Shown here: positions 9,740-21,202 of the stretch, in pieces
Position numbering within the stretch: position 1 is the stretch's first letter
How the letters are laid out: each line of letters opens with the position of its first letter
Source: Tannerella sp.
GTDB taxonomy: Bacteria; Bacteroidota; Bacteroidia; Bacteroidales; Tannerellaceae
NCBI GenBank assembly: GCA_031289275.1
Contig: JAITPV010000252.1
Location: 1-45,291, forward strand
Reading direction: 5' to 3'
Length of the DNA: 45,291 nt
Made by a program: the position numbers and the translations under genes
Notes under the pieces: generated by a model
What the model was told of the DNA's origin: nothing
Seen by the model: the letters and a program-made list of their open reading frames with translations, nothing else
The model's database searches: none

Positions 9740-11866
9740 ATGAGTAAAGCAGACGAATTATTAAAATATACCCGGAATATCGGCATCATGGCGCACATCG
9801 ATGCAGGAAAGACGACGACATCAGAGCGTATTCTTTTCTATACCGGTTTAACGCATAAAATCGGTGAAGTGCACGACGGCGCAGCGACGATGGACTGGAT
9901 GGCGCAGGAGCAGGAACGTGGGATAACGATTACTTCGGCAGCCACCACTACTTTCTGGGATTACGCCCAAGAACGATTTAAAATTAATTTGATAGACACC
10001 CCCGGACACGTGGATTTTACCGTAGAGGTAGAACGCTCGTTGCGTATTCTGGACGGAGCCGTAGCCGCCTTTTGTGCGGTAGGCGGCGTAGAACCGCAGT
10101 CGGAAACGGTGTGGCGTCAGGCAGATAAATATAATGTACCCCGTATCGGTTACGTCAATAAGATGGACCGTTCGGGCGCCAATTTCTATGAAGTGGTTCG
10201 CCAGGTAAAAGACGTATTGGGTGCCAATCCATGTCCGATTCAGATACCTATCGGCGCAGAAGAGAAATTTAAGGGCGTAGTAGATTTGGTGCAGATGAAA
10301 GCCATCTTCTGGAACGATGAAACTATGGGCGCCGAATATGAAGTATGTGAAATCCCGGCCGACCTGAAGGCCGAAGCCGAAGAATGGCGCGAAAAAATGC
10401 TGGAAGTCGTCGCTGAGTGTGACGATGTAGTGATGGAAAAATATTTCGACGATCCGTCGACCATTACCGAAGACGAAATCCGTACGGCCGTCCGCAAAGG
10501 CACATTATCCATGCATATCAATCCGATGATCTGCGGATCGTCGTTTAAGAATAAAGGCGTACAGACGTTGTTGGACGCTGTGTGCGCATACCTGCCCAGC
10601 CCGAGTGATACGCCGAGTATTGCAGGTCACGATCCGGAAGACACCGATAAGGAAATCCTCCGGAAACCGGTTTCCGAAGAACCGCTGACCGCCCTTGCCT
10701 TCAAGATTGCTACCGACCCGTATGTGGGACGTCTTTGTTTCTTCCGTGTCTATGCCGGCACATTGAATGCCGGTTCTTATGTGTTCAATACACGTTCTGG
10801 AAAGAAAGAACGTATTTCCCGTTTGTTCCAGATGCACTCGAACAAACAGAATCCGATGGAACAAATCGGTTGCGGCGACATCGGCGCAGGCGTCGGTTTC
10901 AAAGATATTCGTACAGGCGATACGCTGTGTGACGAAAATCATCCGATTACGCTCGAATCAATGGAATTTCCGGATCCGGTGATCGGTATCGCCATTGAGC
11001 CGAAGACTCAAAAAGACCTGGACCGTCTGGGAGTCGGCTTGTCCAAACTGGCCGAAGAAGACCCGACGTTCCGCGTTGAATCGAACGAGGATACGGGTCA
11101 GACTGTGATTCGCGGGATGGGTGAGTTGCATTTGGAAATCATTGTCGACCGTCTGAAACGGGAATTTAAGGTAGAATGTAACCAGGGACGTCCATTGGTG
11201 TCATATAAGGAAGCCATTACGAAACCGGTCGAATTGCGTGAGGTATACAAGAAACAAACCGGAGGCCGCGGTAAATTTGCTGACATTATTGTCCGTATAG
11301 CGCCGGCCGATGAAGGGTTTGAAGGTCGTCTGCAATTTGTGGACGAAGTAAAAGGCGGTAATGTTCCGAAAGAATACATTCCTTCCGTACAGAAAGGCTT
11401 TGATAAAGCCATGCATAATGGCGTATTGGCCGGTTATCCGTTGAACAGCATTAAAGTGACGTTAATTGACGGCTCTTTCCATCCGGTGGATTCGGATCAG
11501 TTATCGTTTGAAATTTGTGCGATCCAGGCATTTAAAAGTGCGGCGGAAAAAGCCGGTCCGGTATTGATGGAACCCATCATGAAGATCGAAGTCGTGACGC
11601 CGGAAGAAAATATGGGCGATGTGATTGGTGATTTAAACAAACGTCGCGGACAAGTGGAAGGCATGGAAGCCAGTCGTACCGGCGCACGCATCGTAAAGGC
11701 AAAAGTGCCGTTGGCCGAGACATTTGGATATGTGACCGTGTTGCGTACCATTACCTCCGGCCGCGCTACCTCTTCCATGCAGTTTTCTCATTATGCCCAA
11801 GTTTCTTCGTCAATAGCGAAACAGGTGTTGACGGAAGTGCAGGGACGAGTTGATTTAGTCAAATAA
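9740..11866 (+). CDS. fusA: Elongation factor G
   Basis: [30 protein letters not shown] at 9740 preferred over the TTG at 9728. Confidence 0.98.
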   Translation: MSKADELLKYTRNIGIMAHIDAGKTTTSERILFYTGLTHKIGEVHDGAATMDWMAQEQERGITITSAATTTFWDYAQERFKINLIDTPGHVDFTVEVERSLRILDGAVAAFCAVGGVEPQSETVWRQADKYNVPRIGYVNKMDRSGANFYEVVRQVKDVLGANPCPIQIPIGAEEKFKGVVDLVQMKAIFWNDETMGAEYEVCEIPADLKAEAEEWREKMLEVVAECDDVVMEKYFDDPSTITEDEIRTAVRKGTLSMHINPMICGSSFKNKGVQTLLDAVCAYLPSPSDTPSIAGHDPEDTDKEILRKPVSEEPLTALAFKIATDPYVGRLCFFRVYAGTLNAGSYVFNTRSGKKERISRLFQMHSNKQNPMEQIGCGDIGAGVGFKDIRTGDTLCDENHPITLESMEFPDPVIGIAIEPKTQKDLDRLGVGLSKLAEEDPTFRVESNEDTGQTVIRGMGELHLEIIVDRLKREFKVECNQGRPLVSYKEAITKPVELREVYKKQTGGRGKFADIIVRIAPADEGFEGRLQFVDEVKGGNVPKEYIPSVQKGFDKAMHNGVLAGYPLNSIKVTLIDGSFHPVDSDQLSFEICAIQAFKSAAEKAGPVLMEPIMKIEVVTPEENMGDVIGDLNKRRGQVEGMEASRTGARIVKAKVPLAETFGYVTVLRTITSGRATSSMQFSHYAQVSSSIAKQVLTEVQGRVDLVK

Positions 11867-11882
11867 TTTAGAAACAAACAAT

Positions 11883-12188
11883 ATGAGCCAGAAAATCAGA
11901 ATCAAACTAAAGTCATATGACTATTCACTGGTAGACAAGTCTTCCGAGAAAATAGTCAAGACGGTGAAGGCTACCGGAGCAGTGGTAAGTGGGCCAATTC
12001 CACTGCCGACGCACAAGCGGATTTTTACTGTGAACCGTTCGACGTTTGTAAATAAGAAATCGCGCGAGCAATTTGAACTTTCTTCCTATAAACGCCTGAT
12101 AGACATTTACAGTTCGACGGCTAAAACAGTAGACGCTTTGATGAAGTTGGAATTGCCGAGCGGCGTAGAAGTAGAAATAAAAGTGTGA
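11883..12188 (+). CDS. rpsJ: 30S ribosomal protein S10
   Basis: [50 protein letters not shown]. Confidence 0.99.
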   Translation: MSQKIRIKLKSYDYSLVDKSSEKIVKTVKATGAVVSGPIPLPTHKRIFTVNRSTFVNKKSREQFELSSYKRLIDIYSSTAKTVDALMKLELPSGVEVEIKV

Positions 12189-12209
12189 GAATTAAAATAA
12201 TAAAGTGAA

Positions 12210-12827
12210 ATGCCAGGATTATTAGGAAAAAAAATCGGAATGACATCCGTTTTCAGTGCCGAGGGTAAAAATTTGCCATGCACTGTCATCGAAGTAGGTC
12301 CTTGTGTGGTTACGCAAATCAAGACAAAAGAAAAAGACGGCTATGAGGCAGTGCAGTTGGGTTTCGAAGAGAAAAAAGAGAAGCATACAACCAAGCCCGA
12401 AGCCGGTCATTTCAAGAAAGCAGGCGTAACGCCCAAGAGACACTTGGCCGAGTTCAAGGGTTTTGAAACCGCGTACAACCCCGGAGATGTAATCACGGTG
12501 GAGTATTTGAGTGAAACAGGTTTCGTGGATGTGGTCGGAACATCCAAAGGAAAAGGATTCCAAGGAGTTGTGAAACGTCACGGTTTTGGCGGTGTGGGAC
12601 AAAGTACACACGGCCAGCATAACCGTCTGCGTGCTCCCGGTAGTGTGGGTGCATGTTCTTATCCCGCCAAAGTATTCAAGGGAACACGCATGGCAGGACA
12701 AATGGGTAATGAACGCGTAACGGTTCAGAACTTGCAGGTGATCAAAATATTGCCGGAAAACAACCTTTTGTTGTTAAAAGGTTCAATACCCGGAGCAAAA
12801 GGTTCAATCGTATTAATTGAGAAGTAA
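12210..12827 (+). CDS. rplC: 50S ribosomal protein L3
   Basis: [15 protein letters not shown]...[15 protein letters not shown]. Confidence 0.99.
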   Translation: MPGLLGKKIGMTSVFSAEGKNLPCTVIEVGPCVVTQIKTKEKDGYEAVQLGFEEKKEKHTTKPEAGHFKKAGVTPKRHLAEFKGFETAYNPGDVITVEYLSETGFVDVVGTSKGKGFQGVVKRHGFGGVGQSTHGQHNRLRAPGSVGACSYPAKVFKGTRMAGQMGNERVTVQNLQVIKILPENNLLLLKGSIPGAKGSIVLIEK

Positions 12828-13456
12828 TGGAACTGAATGTATTGAATATTAAAGGAGAAAATACCGGTAGAACGGTTACTTTGAATGATGCGGTATTTGG
12901 TGTGGAACCGAATGACCATGCTATCTATTTGGATGTAAAACAACACATGGCCAATAAGCGCCAGGGTACGCATAAATCCAAAGAAAGAAGCGAAGTGTCC
13001 GGAAGCACGCGCAAGTTGATTCGTCAGAAAGGAAGTGGCGGCGCTCGCCGGGGTGATATTAACTCGCCCCTACTGGTAGGAGGTGGCCGTGTGTTTGGCC
13101 CGAGACCGAGAGATTACGGTTTTAAACTGAACAAGAAAGTAAAAGTCTTGGCACGCAAGTCGGCTCTTTCGTATAAAGCAAAAGAAAATGCCATCGTCGT
13201 ATTGGAAGACTTTTCTTTAACCGCCCCCAAAACAAAAGATTTTGTGGCGATAGTGAAAGGATTGAATCTCGAAAACCGGAAATTGCTGCTGGTTTTGCCG
13301 GAGAATAACAAATTCGTATATTTGTCGGCTCGGAATCTGGAAAAAGCCAAAGTGGTGACGGTTTCCGACCTGAATACATATAAAGTGATCGATGCAGCCA
13401 GTTTGGTGCTGACTGAACGTTCGGTAGAACTTATTGAAAATCTTTTAAACGCATAA
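12827..13456 (+). CDS. rplD: 50S ribosomal protein L4
   Basis: L4-like [31 protein letters not shown]; operon position. Confidence 0.98.
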   Translation: MELNVLNIKGENTGRTVTLNDAVFGVEPNDHAIYLDVKQHMANKRQGTHKSKERSEVSGSTRKLIRQKGSGGARRGDINSPLLVGGGRVFGPRPRDYGFKLNKKVKVLARKSALSYKAKENAIVVLEDFSLTAPKTKDFVAIVKGLNLENRKLLLVLPENNKFVYLSARNLEKAKVVTVSDLNTYKVIDAASLVLTERSVELIENLLNA

Positions 13457-13469
13457 GGAGAGCATAGAT

Positions 13470-13763
13470 ATGGGCATTATTATTAAACCGATTGTAACAG
13501 AGAAGCAAACAGCGATCACGGACAAAACGCCGAATCGTTTTGGCTTTCGTGTTTCTCCTGATGCGAACAAGCTTGAGATAAAGAAAGCCGTAGAAACGAT
13601 GTACAACGTAAGCGTAGTAGACGTAAATACGATGAATTATTCCGGAAAACGCAAAAGCCGTTATACAAAATCAGGCGTTATTTCCGGAAAGCAAGTTTCC
13701 TATAAAAAGGCAATTGTAACATTGAAAGAAGGAGAGGTCATAGACTTCTTCAGTAATATCTGA
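13470..13763 (+). CDS. rplW: 50S ribosomal protein L23
   Basis: [14 protein letters not shown]...[17 protein letters not shown]. Confidence 0.98.
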   Translation: MGIIIKPIVTEKQTAITDKTPNRFGFRVSPDANKLEIKKAVETMYNVSVVDVNTMNYSGKRKSRYTKSGVISGKQVSYKKAIVTLKEGEVIDFFSNI

Positions 13764-13770
13764 TAAAAAA

Positions 13771-14595
13771 ATGGGAATACGTAAATTAAAGCCCACAACA
13801 CCGGGGCAGAGACACAAGATTATTGGTGCATTTGATAAAATCACTGCAAGTACACCAGAGAAATCTCTTGTAGTAGGAAAGAGACGTACGGGCGGCCGTA
13901 ATAATACCGGAAAGATGACAATGCGTTATCTCGGTGGCGGTCACAAGCAAAAGTACAGACTGATAGACTTCAAGAGAAATAAAGATGGCATTCCGGCGAC
14001 TGTAAAGTCGATTGAGTATGATCCGAATCGCACTTCGCGTATTGCTTTATTGTATTATGCAGACGGCGAGAAGAGTTACATCGTTGCTCCGAACGGATTG
14101 GAAGTAGGCCAGACAGTGATGTCGGGAGCAGAAGCGGCTCCTGAAATAGGAAATACTTTGCCGATGCAACTGATTCCGGTAGGAACGATTATTCACAACA
14201 TTGAACTTCGTCCGGGTCAGGGCGCCAAATTGGTGCGTTCGGCCGGAGCATTTGCCCAGTTGACTTCGCGCGAAGGGACTTATGCGATTATTAAGATGCC
14301 TTCGGGCGAAACCCGGAAAATCTTATCGGCATGTAAGGCGACAATAGGAAGTGTAGGTAATTCGGATCATGCGCTTGAAAAATCAGGTAAGGCAGGTCGT
14401 TCGAGATGGTTGGGACGCCGTCCACGCAACCGTGGTGTAGTAATGAACCCCGTAGATCACCCAATGGGTGGTGGCGAGGGACGTGCATCCGGCGGACATC
14501 CCCGTTCACGTACCGGTTTATATGCGAAGGGCTTGAAAACAAGAGCGCCTAAGAAACATTCTTCCAAGTATATTATTGAAAGAAGGAAAAAGTAA
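13771..14595 (+). CDS. rplB: 50S ribosomal protein L2
   Basis: [16 protein letters not shown]...[25 protein letters not shown]. Confidence 0.99.
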   Translation: MGIRKLKPTTPGQRHKIIGAFDKITASTPEKSLVVGKRRTGGRNNTGKMTMRYLGGGHKQKYRLIDFKRNKDGIPATVKSIEYDPNRTSRIALLYYADGEKSYIVAPNGLEVGQTVMSGAEAAPEIGNTLPMQLIPVGTIIHNIELRPGQGAKLVRSAGAFAQLTSREGTYAIIKMPSGETRKILSACKATIGSVGNSDHALEKSGKAGRSRWLGRRPRNRGVVMNPVDHPMGGGEGRASGGHPRSRTGLYAKGLKTRAPKKHSSKYIIERRKK

Positions 14596-14616
14596 ATCTG
14601 ATTAATTAAAAAAACT

Positions 14617-14883
14617 ATGAGTCGTTCGTTAAAAAAAGGTCCATATATCAATGTGAAGTTGGAAAAAAAGATTCTGGCAATGAATGAATCCGGGAAAAAA
14701 ACGGTGATTAAGACATGGGCGAGAGCCTCCATGATTTCGCCGGATTTTGTAGGGCATACTATTGCCGTTCACAATGGTAACAAATTTATACCTGTGTTTA
14801 TAACAGAAAATATGGTAGGTCACAAGTTGGGCGAATTTTCTCCGACGCGTATCTTCCGTGGTCACGCAGGAAACAGGAAGTAA
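14617..14883 (+). CDS. rpsS: 30S ribosomal protein S19
   Basis: [19 protein letters not shown]...[21 protein letters not shown]. Confidence 0.99.
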   Translation: MSRSLKKGPYINVKLEKKILAMNESGKKTVIKTWARASMISPDFVGHTIAVHNGNKFIPVFITENMVGHKLGEFSPTRIFRGHAGNRK

Positions 14884-14903
14884 GAAATAAAAAGAAAACA
14901 AAT

Positions 14904-15314
14904 ATGGGTGCTAGAAAGAGAGAATCAGCAGAAAAAATGAAAGAGGCCCGAAAGTCCGTCTATTTTGCCAAATTGCGAAACGTTCCTACTTCTCCTCGCA
15001 AGATGCGTTTAGTGGTAAATATGATTCGAGGCATGGAGGTATTCAGGGCATTAGGTGTTTTGAAATTTTCAAACAAGGAAGCTGCGGCTAAAGTAGAAAA
15101 ATTGCTTCGTTCGGCCATTTCCAATTGGCAGCAAAAGAATGAGCGTAAAGCGGAAAGCGGCGAATTATATGTGTCGGCCGTGAGCGTAGATGGTGGAACC
15201 ACCTTGAAACGGATGCGTCCTGCGCCGCAAGGTAGAGGCTACCGCATTCGTAAACGGTCTAACCATGTGACCTTGTTTGTCGATACACTGAGTAACAACG
15301 AAAGTCAAAATTAA
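14904..15314 (+). CDS. rplV: 50S ribosomal protein L22
   Basis: [22 protein letters not shown]...[11 protein letters not shown]. Confidence 0.98.
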   Translation: MGARKRESAEKMKEARKSVYFAKLRNVPTSPRKMRLVVNMIRGMEVFRALGVLKFSNKEAAAKVEKLLRSAISNWQQKNERKAESGELYVSAVSVDGGTTLKRMRPAPQGRGYRIRKRSNHVTLFVDTLSNNESQN

Positions 15315-15319
15315 TACAA

Positions 15320-16105
15320 ATGGGACAGAAAGTAAATCCGATTAGTAATCGTTTGGGAATTATCCGGGGTTGGGATTCCAACTGGTATGGTGGCAATAAT
15401 TATGGAGACACCTTGCTGGAGGACAGTCAAATCCGTAAATATCTGAATGCCCGTTTGGTCAAAGCGAGTGTATCGCGTATTATTATTGAACGTACCTTGA
15501 AGTTAGTCACTATTACCGTATGTACATCCCGTCCGGGTATTATCATCGGTAAGGCCGGTTCGGAAGTCGACAAACTGAAGGAAGAATTGAAGAAAATTAC
15601 AGATAAAGAAGTTCAGATCAATATTTTTGAAATCAAAAAACCGGAACTGGACGCTGTGATTGTTGCCAATAATATCGCCCGTCAACTGGAAGGGAAAATC
15701 GCTTACCGCCGCGCCGTGAAAATGGCCATCGCTTCGACCATGCGAATGGGAGCCGAAGGGATCAAGGTACAGGTATCCGGCCGGTTGAATGGCGCGGAAA
15801 TGGCTCGCTCGGAAATGTATAAAGAAGGCCGTACGCCGCTGCATACCTTCCGCGCCGATATTGATTATGCACTGGCCGAAGCCTTGACCAAGGTCGGGTT
15901 GTTAGGCATTAAAGTGTGGATATGCCGCGGCGAAGTCTATGGCAAAAAAGACCTTGCCCCATCGTTCACCTTCTCGAAAGATTTTGGCTATCGTGGAGGC
16001 AATGACGGAGGTGGCGGTCGTGGAGATCATCGAAACGACCGGAAGAATCGTCGCAGAGACAGAGGCGACCGCGACCGCGACCGCGACAGAGATAGAAAGA
16101 ATTAA
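15320..16105 (+). CDS. rpsC: 30S ribosomal protein S3 with RD-rich C-terminal tail
   Basis: [25 protein letters not shown]; tail [30 protein letters not shown]. Confidence 0.98.
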   Translation: MGQKVNPISNRLGIIRGWDSNWYGGNNYGDTLLEDSQIRKYLNARLVKASVSRIIIERTLKLVTITVCTSRPGIIIGKAGSEVDKLKEELKKITDKEVQINIFEIKKPELDAVIVANNIARQLEGKIAYRRAVKMAIASTMRMGAEGIKVQVSGRLNGAEMARSEMYKEGRTPLHTFRADIDYALAEALTKVGLLGIKVWICRGEVYGKKDLAPSFTFSKDFGYRGGNDGGGGRGDHRNDRKNRRRDRGDRDRDRDRDRKN

Positions 16106-16135
16106 GGGTTTATCCGGAGAATAAATTTTAAATAC

Positions 16136-16158
16136 AAAAATGGCCGTTACCCATTTTT
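16136..16158 (+). other. Hairpin between rpsC and rplP (possible attenuator)
   Basis: AAAAATGG-CCGTTAC-CCATTTTT, 8-bp perfect stem ending in a T run. Confidence 0.45.
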
Positions 16159-16187
16159 ATAATTAAACATTATAAATAAGAAGTGAA

Positions 16188-16622
16188 ATGTTACAACCTA
16201 AAAAAACAAAATTTAGAAGACAACAAAAAGGCCGTCTGAAAGGCTTTGCACAACGTGGTAATCAGTTGGCATTTGGTTCGTTTGGCATAAAATCTTTACA
16301 ATACAAATGGATCACAGGCCGCCAGATTGAAGCAGCGCGTATTGCTGTCACCCGTTATATGCAACGCCAGGGACAGGTGTGGGTACGGATTTTTCCCGAT
16401 AAACCGATCACGAGGAAACCGGCCGATGTACGTATGGGTAAGGGAAAAGGAAATCCGGAAGGATTTGTCGCTCCTGTTTCTCCCGGACGTTTGATATTTG
16501 AGATAGAAGGAGTATCCTTTGATGTCGCAAAAGAAGCCTTGCGCTTAGCTGCGCAAAAACTTCCGGTAACAACGAAATTCGTTGTTCGACGTGACTATGA
16601 TATGCAAAATCAAAATGTGTAA
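16188..16622 (+). CDS. rplP: 50S ribosomal protein L16
   Basis: [37 protein letters not shown]. Confidence 0.99.
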   Translation: MLQPKKTKFRRQQKGRLKGFAQRGNQLAFGSFGIKSLQYKWITGRQIEAARIAVTRYMQRQGQVWVRIFPDKPITRKPADVRMGKGKGNPEGFVAPVSPGRLIFEIEGVSFDVAKEALRLAAQKLPVTTKFVVRRDYDMQNQNV

Positions 16623-16627
16623 GCGCT

Positions 16628-16825
16628 ATGAAAATTAAAGAAATAAAGGAATTAAGTACCAAAGAGATCGAAGAAAGAATCGACGCTGAAAAAATGTCTT
16701 TGGATCAGAAAAAGATTAATCATAGCATTTCACCGCTGGATAATCCTTCGCAAATCAAAGAACAGCGAAAAACGATTGCCCGTCTTTTGACGGAATTGCA
16801 TCAACGAAAACAAAATAACAATTAA
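16628..16825 (+). CDS. rpmC: 50S ribosomal protein L29
   Basis: [22 protein letters not shown]...[11 protein letters not shown]. Confidence 0.97.
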   Translation: MKIKEIKELSTKEIEERIDAEKMSLDQKKINHSISPLDNPSQIKEQRKTIARLLTELHQRKQNNN

Positions 16826-16836
16826 TACGGAGCCTG

Positions 16837-17094
16837 ATGGAAACCAGAAGATTAAGAAAAGAAAGAACGGGCGTGGTATTCAGTAACAAGATGGATAAAA
16901 GCATCACGGTAGCCGTGAAATGGAAAGAGAAACATCCTATTTACGGCAAATTTGTCAGCAAGACAAAAAAATATCATGTTCACGATGAAAAAAATGAATG
17001 TAACATCGGCGATAAAGTAAAAATTATGGAAACCCGTCCATTGAGTAAAACGAAAAGATGGCGGTTAGTTCAAATCATAGAAAGGGCTAAGTAA
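16837..17094 (+). CDS. rpsQ: 30S ribosomal protein S17
   Basis: [34 protein letters not shown]. Confidence 0.98.
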   Translation: METRRLRKERTGVVFSNKMDKSITVAVKWKEKHPIYGKFVSKTKKYHVHDEKNECNIGDKVKIMETRPLSKTKRWRLVQIIERAK

Positions 17095-17095
17095 G

Positions 17096-17461
17096 ATGAT
17101 ACAACAAGAATCAAGATTAATAGTAGCCGATAATAGCGGAGCCAAGGAAGTGTTGTGTATCCGCGTGTTGGGTGGTACGCGCAAGCGTTATGCCACCGTA
17201 GGAGATATTATCGTGGTCGCGGTGAAGAGCGTTATTCCTTCGAGCGACGTAAAAAAAGGAGCCGTATCAAAAGCCATCATCGTACGTACGAAAAAAGAAA
17301 TCCGTCGTCAAGACGGCTCTTATATCCGTTTCGACGATAATGCTTGTGTATTGCTGAACCCGGCGGGAGAACTGAGAGGCAGTCGTATTTTTGGCCCTGT
17401 TGCCAGGGAATTGCGTACGACGAATATGAAAATTGTATCACTTGCACCGGAAGTGCTTTAA
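17096..17461 (+). CDS. rplN: 50S ribosomal protein L14
   Basis: [27 protein letters not shown]. Confidence 0.99.
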   Translation: MIQQESRLIVADNSGAKEVLCIRVLGGTRKRYATVGDIIVVAVKSVIPSSDVKKGAVSKAIIVRTKKEIRRQDGSYIRFDDNACVLLNPAGELRGSRIFGPVARELRTTNMKIVSLAPEVL

Positions 17462-17474
17462 TCAGTAACATCAT

Positions 17475-17789
17475 ATGAGTAAGTACATAAGAAAAGGCGA
17501 CACCGTATTTGTAAATACCGGCGACGACATAGGAAAAACCGGGCGTGTTCTGCAAGTGCTCGTAAAAGAAAGCCGAGCGATTGTAGAAGGGGTGAATATG
17601 GTATCGAAACATACCAAACCCAGTGCCAAAAGCCCGCAGGGAGGAGTTGTGAAAAAAGAAGCTCCTGTTCATCTTTCCAATCTGAACTTGTTGGACCCTA
17701 AATCAGGGCAACCCACTCGAATCGGGCGGAGAGAAGAAAAAGGAGTATTAGTACGCTACGCTAAAAAATCAGGGGAGGTAATTAAATAA
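17475..17789 (+). CDS. rplX: 50S ribosomal protein L24
   Basis: [25 protein letters not shown]. Confidence 0.98.
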   Translation: MSKYIRKGDTVFVNTGDDIGKTGRVLQVLVKESRAIVEGVNMVSKHTKPSAKSPQGGVVKKEAPVHLSNLNLLDPKSGQPTRIGRREEKGVLVRYAKKSGEVIK

Positions 17790-18346
17790 TGAGTAATCTG
17801 ACCAGCCTAAAAAAAGAATATCAGGAGCGAATCGTTCCTGCATTAAAGAAGGAATTTAATTATAAATCGGTGATGCAAGTCCCCGTGCTGGAAAAAATTG
17901 TGATCAATCAAGGGCTTGGCATAGCAACGGGAGATAAGAAAATTATCGACGTGGCTATTGTCGAACTGACCAATATTACGGGTCAGAAAGCCGTTGCCAC
18001 ATTTTCCAAGAAAGATATTTCGAACTTCAAGTTGCGAAAGAAAATGCCTATCGGCGTGATGGTTACCTTGCGTCAAGAAAAAATGTATGAGTTTCTGGAA
18101 CGATTGGTACGTGTAGCTTTACCCCGTATCCGTGACTTTCGGGGAATTGAAAGCAAACTCGACGGAAGAGGTAATTATACGTTAGGAATCCAGGAACAAA
18201 TCATTTTTCCGGAAATAAATATTGACAATATCACGAAAATATTGGGAATGAATATTACCTTTGTGACCTCTGCGCAAACAGACGAAGAAGGATATGCACT
18301 CCTGAAAGAATTCGGATTGCCCTTTAAGAATATAAAAAAGAATTAA
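17789..18346 (+). CDS. rplE: 50S ribosomal protein L5
   Basis: [36 protein letters not shown]. Confidence 0.99.
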   Translation: MSNLTSLKKEYQERIVPALKKEFNYKSVMQVPVLEKIVINQGLGIATGDKKIIDVAIVELTNITGQKAVATFSKKDISNFKLRKKMPIGVMVTLRQEKMYEFLERLVRVALPRIRDFRGIESKLDGRGNYTLGIQEQIIFPEINIDNITKILGMNITFVTSAQTDEEGYALLKEFGLPFKNIKKN

Positions 18347-18347
18347 G

Positions 18348-18617
18348 ATGGCGAAAGAATCAATGAAAGCCCGCGAAATAAAACGGGCTAAGCTGGTGAA
18401 AAAATATGCAGCCAAAAGAGCTCAGTTAAAAGCCGAAGGCAACTATGAAGCATTGCAGGCACTGCCTAAAAATGCCTCTCCTGTACGTTTACACAACCGT
18501 TGTAAACTGACGGGACGTCCAAAAGGATACATGCGTCAATTCGGCGTATCCCGTATCCAATTCCGCGAAATGGCATCGCAGGGTTTGATTCCGGGCATAA
18601 AAAAAGCGAGTTGGTGA
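18348..18617 (+). CDS. rpsN: 30S ribosomal protein S14
   Basis: [24 protein letters not shown]...[26 protein letters not shown]. Confidence 0.99.
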   Translation: MAKESMKAREIKRAKLVKKYAAKRAQLKAEGNYEALQALPKNASPVRLHNRCKLTGRPKGYMRQFGVSRIQFREMASQGLIPGIKKASW

Positions 18618-18635
18618 AAAAAAAGAGTATTAAAT

Positions 18636-18659
18636 ATTGTCCGGAAAATCCGGATCAAT
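18636..18659 (+). other. Hairpin upstream of rpsH
   Basis: ATTG-TCCGG / CCGGA-TCAAT stem with one bulge between rpsN and rpsH. Confidence 0.45.
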
Positions 18660-18675
18660 TTAATTAAAACAAACT

Positions 18676-19071
18676 ATGACAGACCCTATTGCAGATTATT
18701 TAACAAGATTGCGTAATGCAATCAAGGCGCAGCACCGGATAGTCGAAGTGCCCGCCTCCAATTTGAAAAAGGAAATCACGAAAATCCTTTTTGAAAAAGG
18801 CTACATTCTTAACTTCAAGTTTGAAGAAGAAGGGCCTCAAGGCGCCATTAAAATCGCCTTGAAGTACGACCCGGTAAACAAAGTCAATGCGATTAAGACG
18901 CTCCGGCGGGTTTCTACGCCGGGTTTACGTCAGTATGTAGGTTACAAGGATATGCCCAGAGTGTTGAACGGTCTTGGCATCGCAATCCTTTCTACCTCCA
19001 GAGGTGTGATGACAGACAAAGAAGCCCGCAACCTGAAAGTGGGGGGCGAAGTATTATGTTTTATTAGTTAA
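18676..19071 (+). CDS. rpsH: 30S ribosomal protein S8
   Basis: MTDPIADYLTRLRNAIKA...GIAILSTSRGVMTDKEAR. Confidence 0.99.
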   Translation: MTDPIADYLTRLRNAIKAQHRIVEVPASNLKKEITKILFEKGYILNFKFEEEGPQGAIKIALKYDPVNKVNAIKTLRRVSTPGLRQYVGYKDMPRVLNGLGIAILSTSRGVMTDKEARNLKVGGEVLCFIS

Positions 19072-19086
19072 CAGGAGGAAAGAAAG

Positions 19087-19638
19087 ATGTCAAGAATAGG
19101 AAAATTACCCATTCAAATACCCGCTGGAGTGACTGTCACCTTCAAAGATGACGTTGTCACCGTGAAAGGGGCTAAAGGCGAACTGGTTCAGAAAATCAAT
19201 CCGGATATTAAAATCAACATTGACAACGGAGTGTTGAGTTTGGAAAGACCCAGCGACGAACGTGTGCATCGTGCCATGCATGGCTTGTATCGTTCCTTGA
19301 TTAACAACATGGTTATTGGCGTGTCCGAAGGATACAGGAAAGAACTGGAATTGGTCGGCGTAGGTTATCGTGCGACAGGCACGGATCAACTTTTAGATTT
19401 GGCCTTGGGATATACCCATAATATATATATCCAGTTGCCGGCGGAAATCAAGTTGGAAACCAAGTCTGAGCGTAATAAAAATCCGCAGATAATATTAGAG
19501 TCTGCCGACAAACAATTGCTCGGCCAAGTATGTGCGAAAATTCGCTCTTTCCGTATGCCGGAACCCTATAAAGGAAAAGGTATTCGGTTTGTAGGTGAAG
19601 TAATCAGAAGAAAATCAGGTAAATCTGCATCTAAATAA
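19087..19638 (+). CDS. rplF: 50S ribosomal protein L6
   Basis: [17 protein letters not shown]...[23 protein letters not shown]. Confidence 0.99.
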   Translation: MSRIGKLPIQIPAGVTVTFKDDVVTVKGAKGELVQKINPDIKINIDNGVLSLERPSDERVHRAMHGLYRSLINNMVIGVSEGYRKELELVGVGYRATGTDQLLDLALGYTHNIYIQLPAEIKLETKSERNKNPQIILESADKQLLGQVCAKIRSFRMPEPYKGKGIRFVGEVIRRKSGKSASK

Positions 19639-19658
19639 GCTGCGAAACGAAAATTAAT

Positions 19659-20003
19659 ATGGCAACGAAAGAAACAAGAAGAACAAGAATTAAGAGAAGT
19701 GTACGTAGTAAAATATCAGGTACTTCGGAACGTCCGCGTTTGACGGTATTCAGAAGTAACAAGCAGATATACGCGCAAGTAATTGATGATACGACCGGTA
19801 AAACATTAGCTGCTGCTTCTTCATTGAAGCTAACAGACGCATCTCCTAAAAAGGAACTTGCCGCAAAAGTAGGCGAAATCATTGCAAAAAATGCACAAGA
19901 AGCCGGTATTCAAGTGGTTGTTTTTGACAGGAACGGATATTTGTATCACGGAAGAATTAAAGAATTAGCCGATGCGGCACGTAATGGCGGCCTTAAATTT
20001 TAA
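19659..20003 (+). CDS. rplR: 50S ribosomal protein L18
   Basis: [27 protein letters not shown]-like L18 start; ends [17 protein letters not shown]. Confidence 0.98.
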   Translation: MATKETRRTRIKRSVRSKISGTSERPRLTVFRSNKQIYAQVIDDTTGKTLAAASSLKLTDASPKKELAAKVGEIIAKNAQEAGIQVVVFDRNGYLYHGRIKELADAARNGGLKF

Positions 20004-20008
20004 GAAAG

Positions 20009-20527
20009 ATGGCAGGAATAAATAACAGAGTAAAATCGACAAACGATTTAGAATTAAAAGACAGATTAGTCGCTATCAACCGCGTAACGAAAGTTACCAA
20101 AGGTGGACGCACGTTTAGTTTTGCGGCGATTGTCGTCGTCGGAAATGAAGACGGTATCGTAGGCTGGGGCTTGGGTAAAGCCAGTGAAGTAACAACCGCA
20201 ATAGCGAAAGGCGTGGAAGCGGCAAAGAAGAATTTGCTGAGAATACCGGTGCATAAGGGCACTATCCCGCATGAGCAAGTCGCCAAATTCGGCGGAGCGG
20301 AAGTCTTGATCAAACCGGCTTCGCACGGTACGGGAGTAAAAGCCGGTGGCGCTATGCGCGCCGTGCTGGAAAGTGTAGGTATTACGGACGTATTAGCCAA
20401 ATCAAAAGGTTCTTCGAACTCACACAATTTGGTGAAAGCGACGATTGCCGCATTGAATGAATTGAGAAGTCCGGCAATGGTAGCTCAAAACCGGGGCGTC
20501 TCCGTAGAAAAAGTGTTTAATGGTTAA
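20009..20527 (+). CDS. rpsE: 30S ribosomal protein S5
   Basis: [31 protein letters not shown]. Confidence 0.99.
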   Translation: MAGINNRVKSTNDLELKDRLVAINRVTKVTKGGRTFSFAAIVVVGNEDGIVGWGLGKASEVTTAIAKGVEAAKKNLLRIPVHKGTIPHEQVAKFGGAEVLIKPASHGTGVKAGGAMRAVLESVGITDVLAKSKGSSNSHNLVKATIAALNELRSPAMVAQNRGVSVEKVFNG

Positions 20528-20545
20528 AAACAGGAGGATTGTAGC

Positions 20546-20722
20546 ATGGCAACAATAAAAATAAAACAAGTAAGGAGCAGAATTAAATGTCCGAAAGACC
20601 AGAAAAGAACACTGGACGCATTAGGCCTGAGAAAATTGAACCGTGTGGTGGAGCATGAAGATACTCCCTCCATTTTAGGTATGATTGAGAAAGTGAAACA
20701 CTTAGTTTCTGTTGAAAAGTAA
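20546..20722 (+). CDS. rpmD: 50S ribosomal protein L30
   Basis: 58 codons read by hand (not in track): MATIKIKQVRSRIKCPKDQKRTLDALGLRKLNRVVEHEDTPSILGMIEKVKHLVSVEK. Confidence 0.97.
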   Translation: MATIKIKQVRSRIKCPKDQKRTLDALGLRKLNRVVEHEDTPSILGMIEKVKHLVSVEK

Positions 20723-20749
20723 TAATTTGATCGTAATAAAATAATTGAT

Positions 20750-21196
20750 ATGAATTTATCTAATTTAAAACCTGCAGAAGGTTCTACAAAAACCAGAAAA
20801 AGAATCGGTCGTGGCCCGGGTTCAGGACTTGGCGGTACCTCTACGAGAGGACATAAAGGCGCGAAATCGCGCTCCGGTTATTCTAAAAAGATCGGTTTTG
20901 AAGGTGGGCAGATGCCTATCCAAAGGCGATTGCCCAAATTTGGTTTTAAAAATTTTAACCGGGTGGAGTATAAAGCGATCAATCTTTCCACATTACAACA
21001 ATTAGCGGACGAAAAGCAGGTGTCGCAAATTGGATTGGATGAGTTGAGAAAAGCCGGATTTATTTCTGCCTCTCAATTAGTAAAAATACTTGCCAAAGGA
21101 AGCATTTCTGTGAAAATAGACGTAGAAGCGCATGCATTCTCGAAAAAAGCAGAAGAAGCCATTTTGGCAGCAGGTGGAACGATCGTTAAACTCTAA
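20750..21196 (+). CDS. rplO: 50S ribosomal protein L15
   Basis: MNLSNLKPAEGSTKTRKRIGRGPGSGLGGTSTRGHKGAKSRSG. Confidence 0.99.
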   Translation: MNLSNLKPAEGSTKTRKRIGRGPGSGLGGTSTRGHKGAKSRSGYSKKIGFEGGQMPIQRRLPKFGFKNFNRVEYKAINLSTLQQLADEKQVSQIGLDELRKAGFISASQLVKILAKGSISVKIDVEAHAFSKKAEEAILAAGGTIVKL

Positions 21197-21202
21197 GAAG
21201 TT

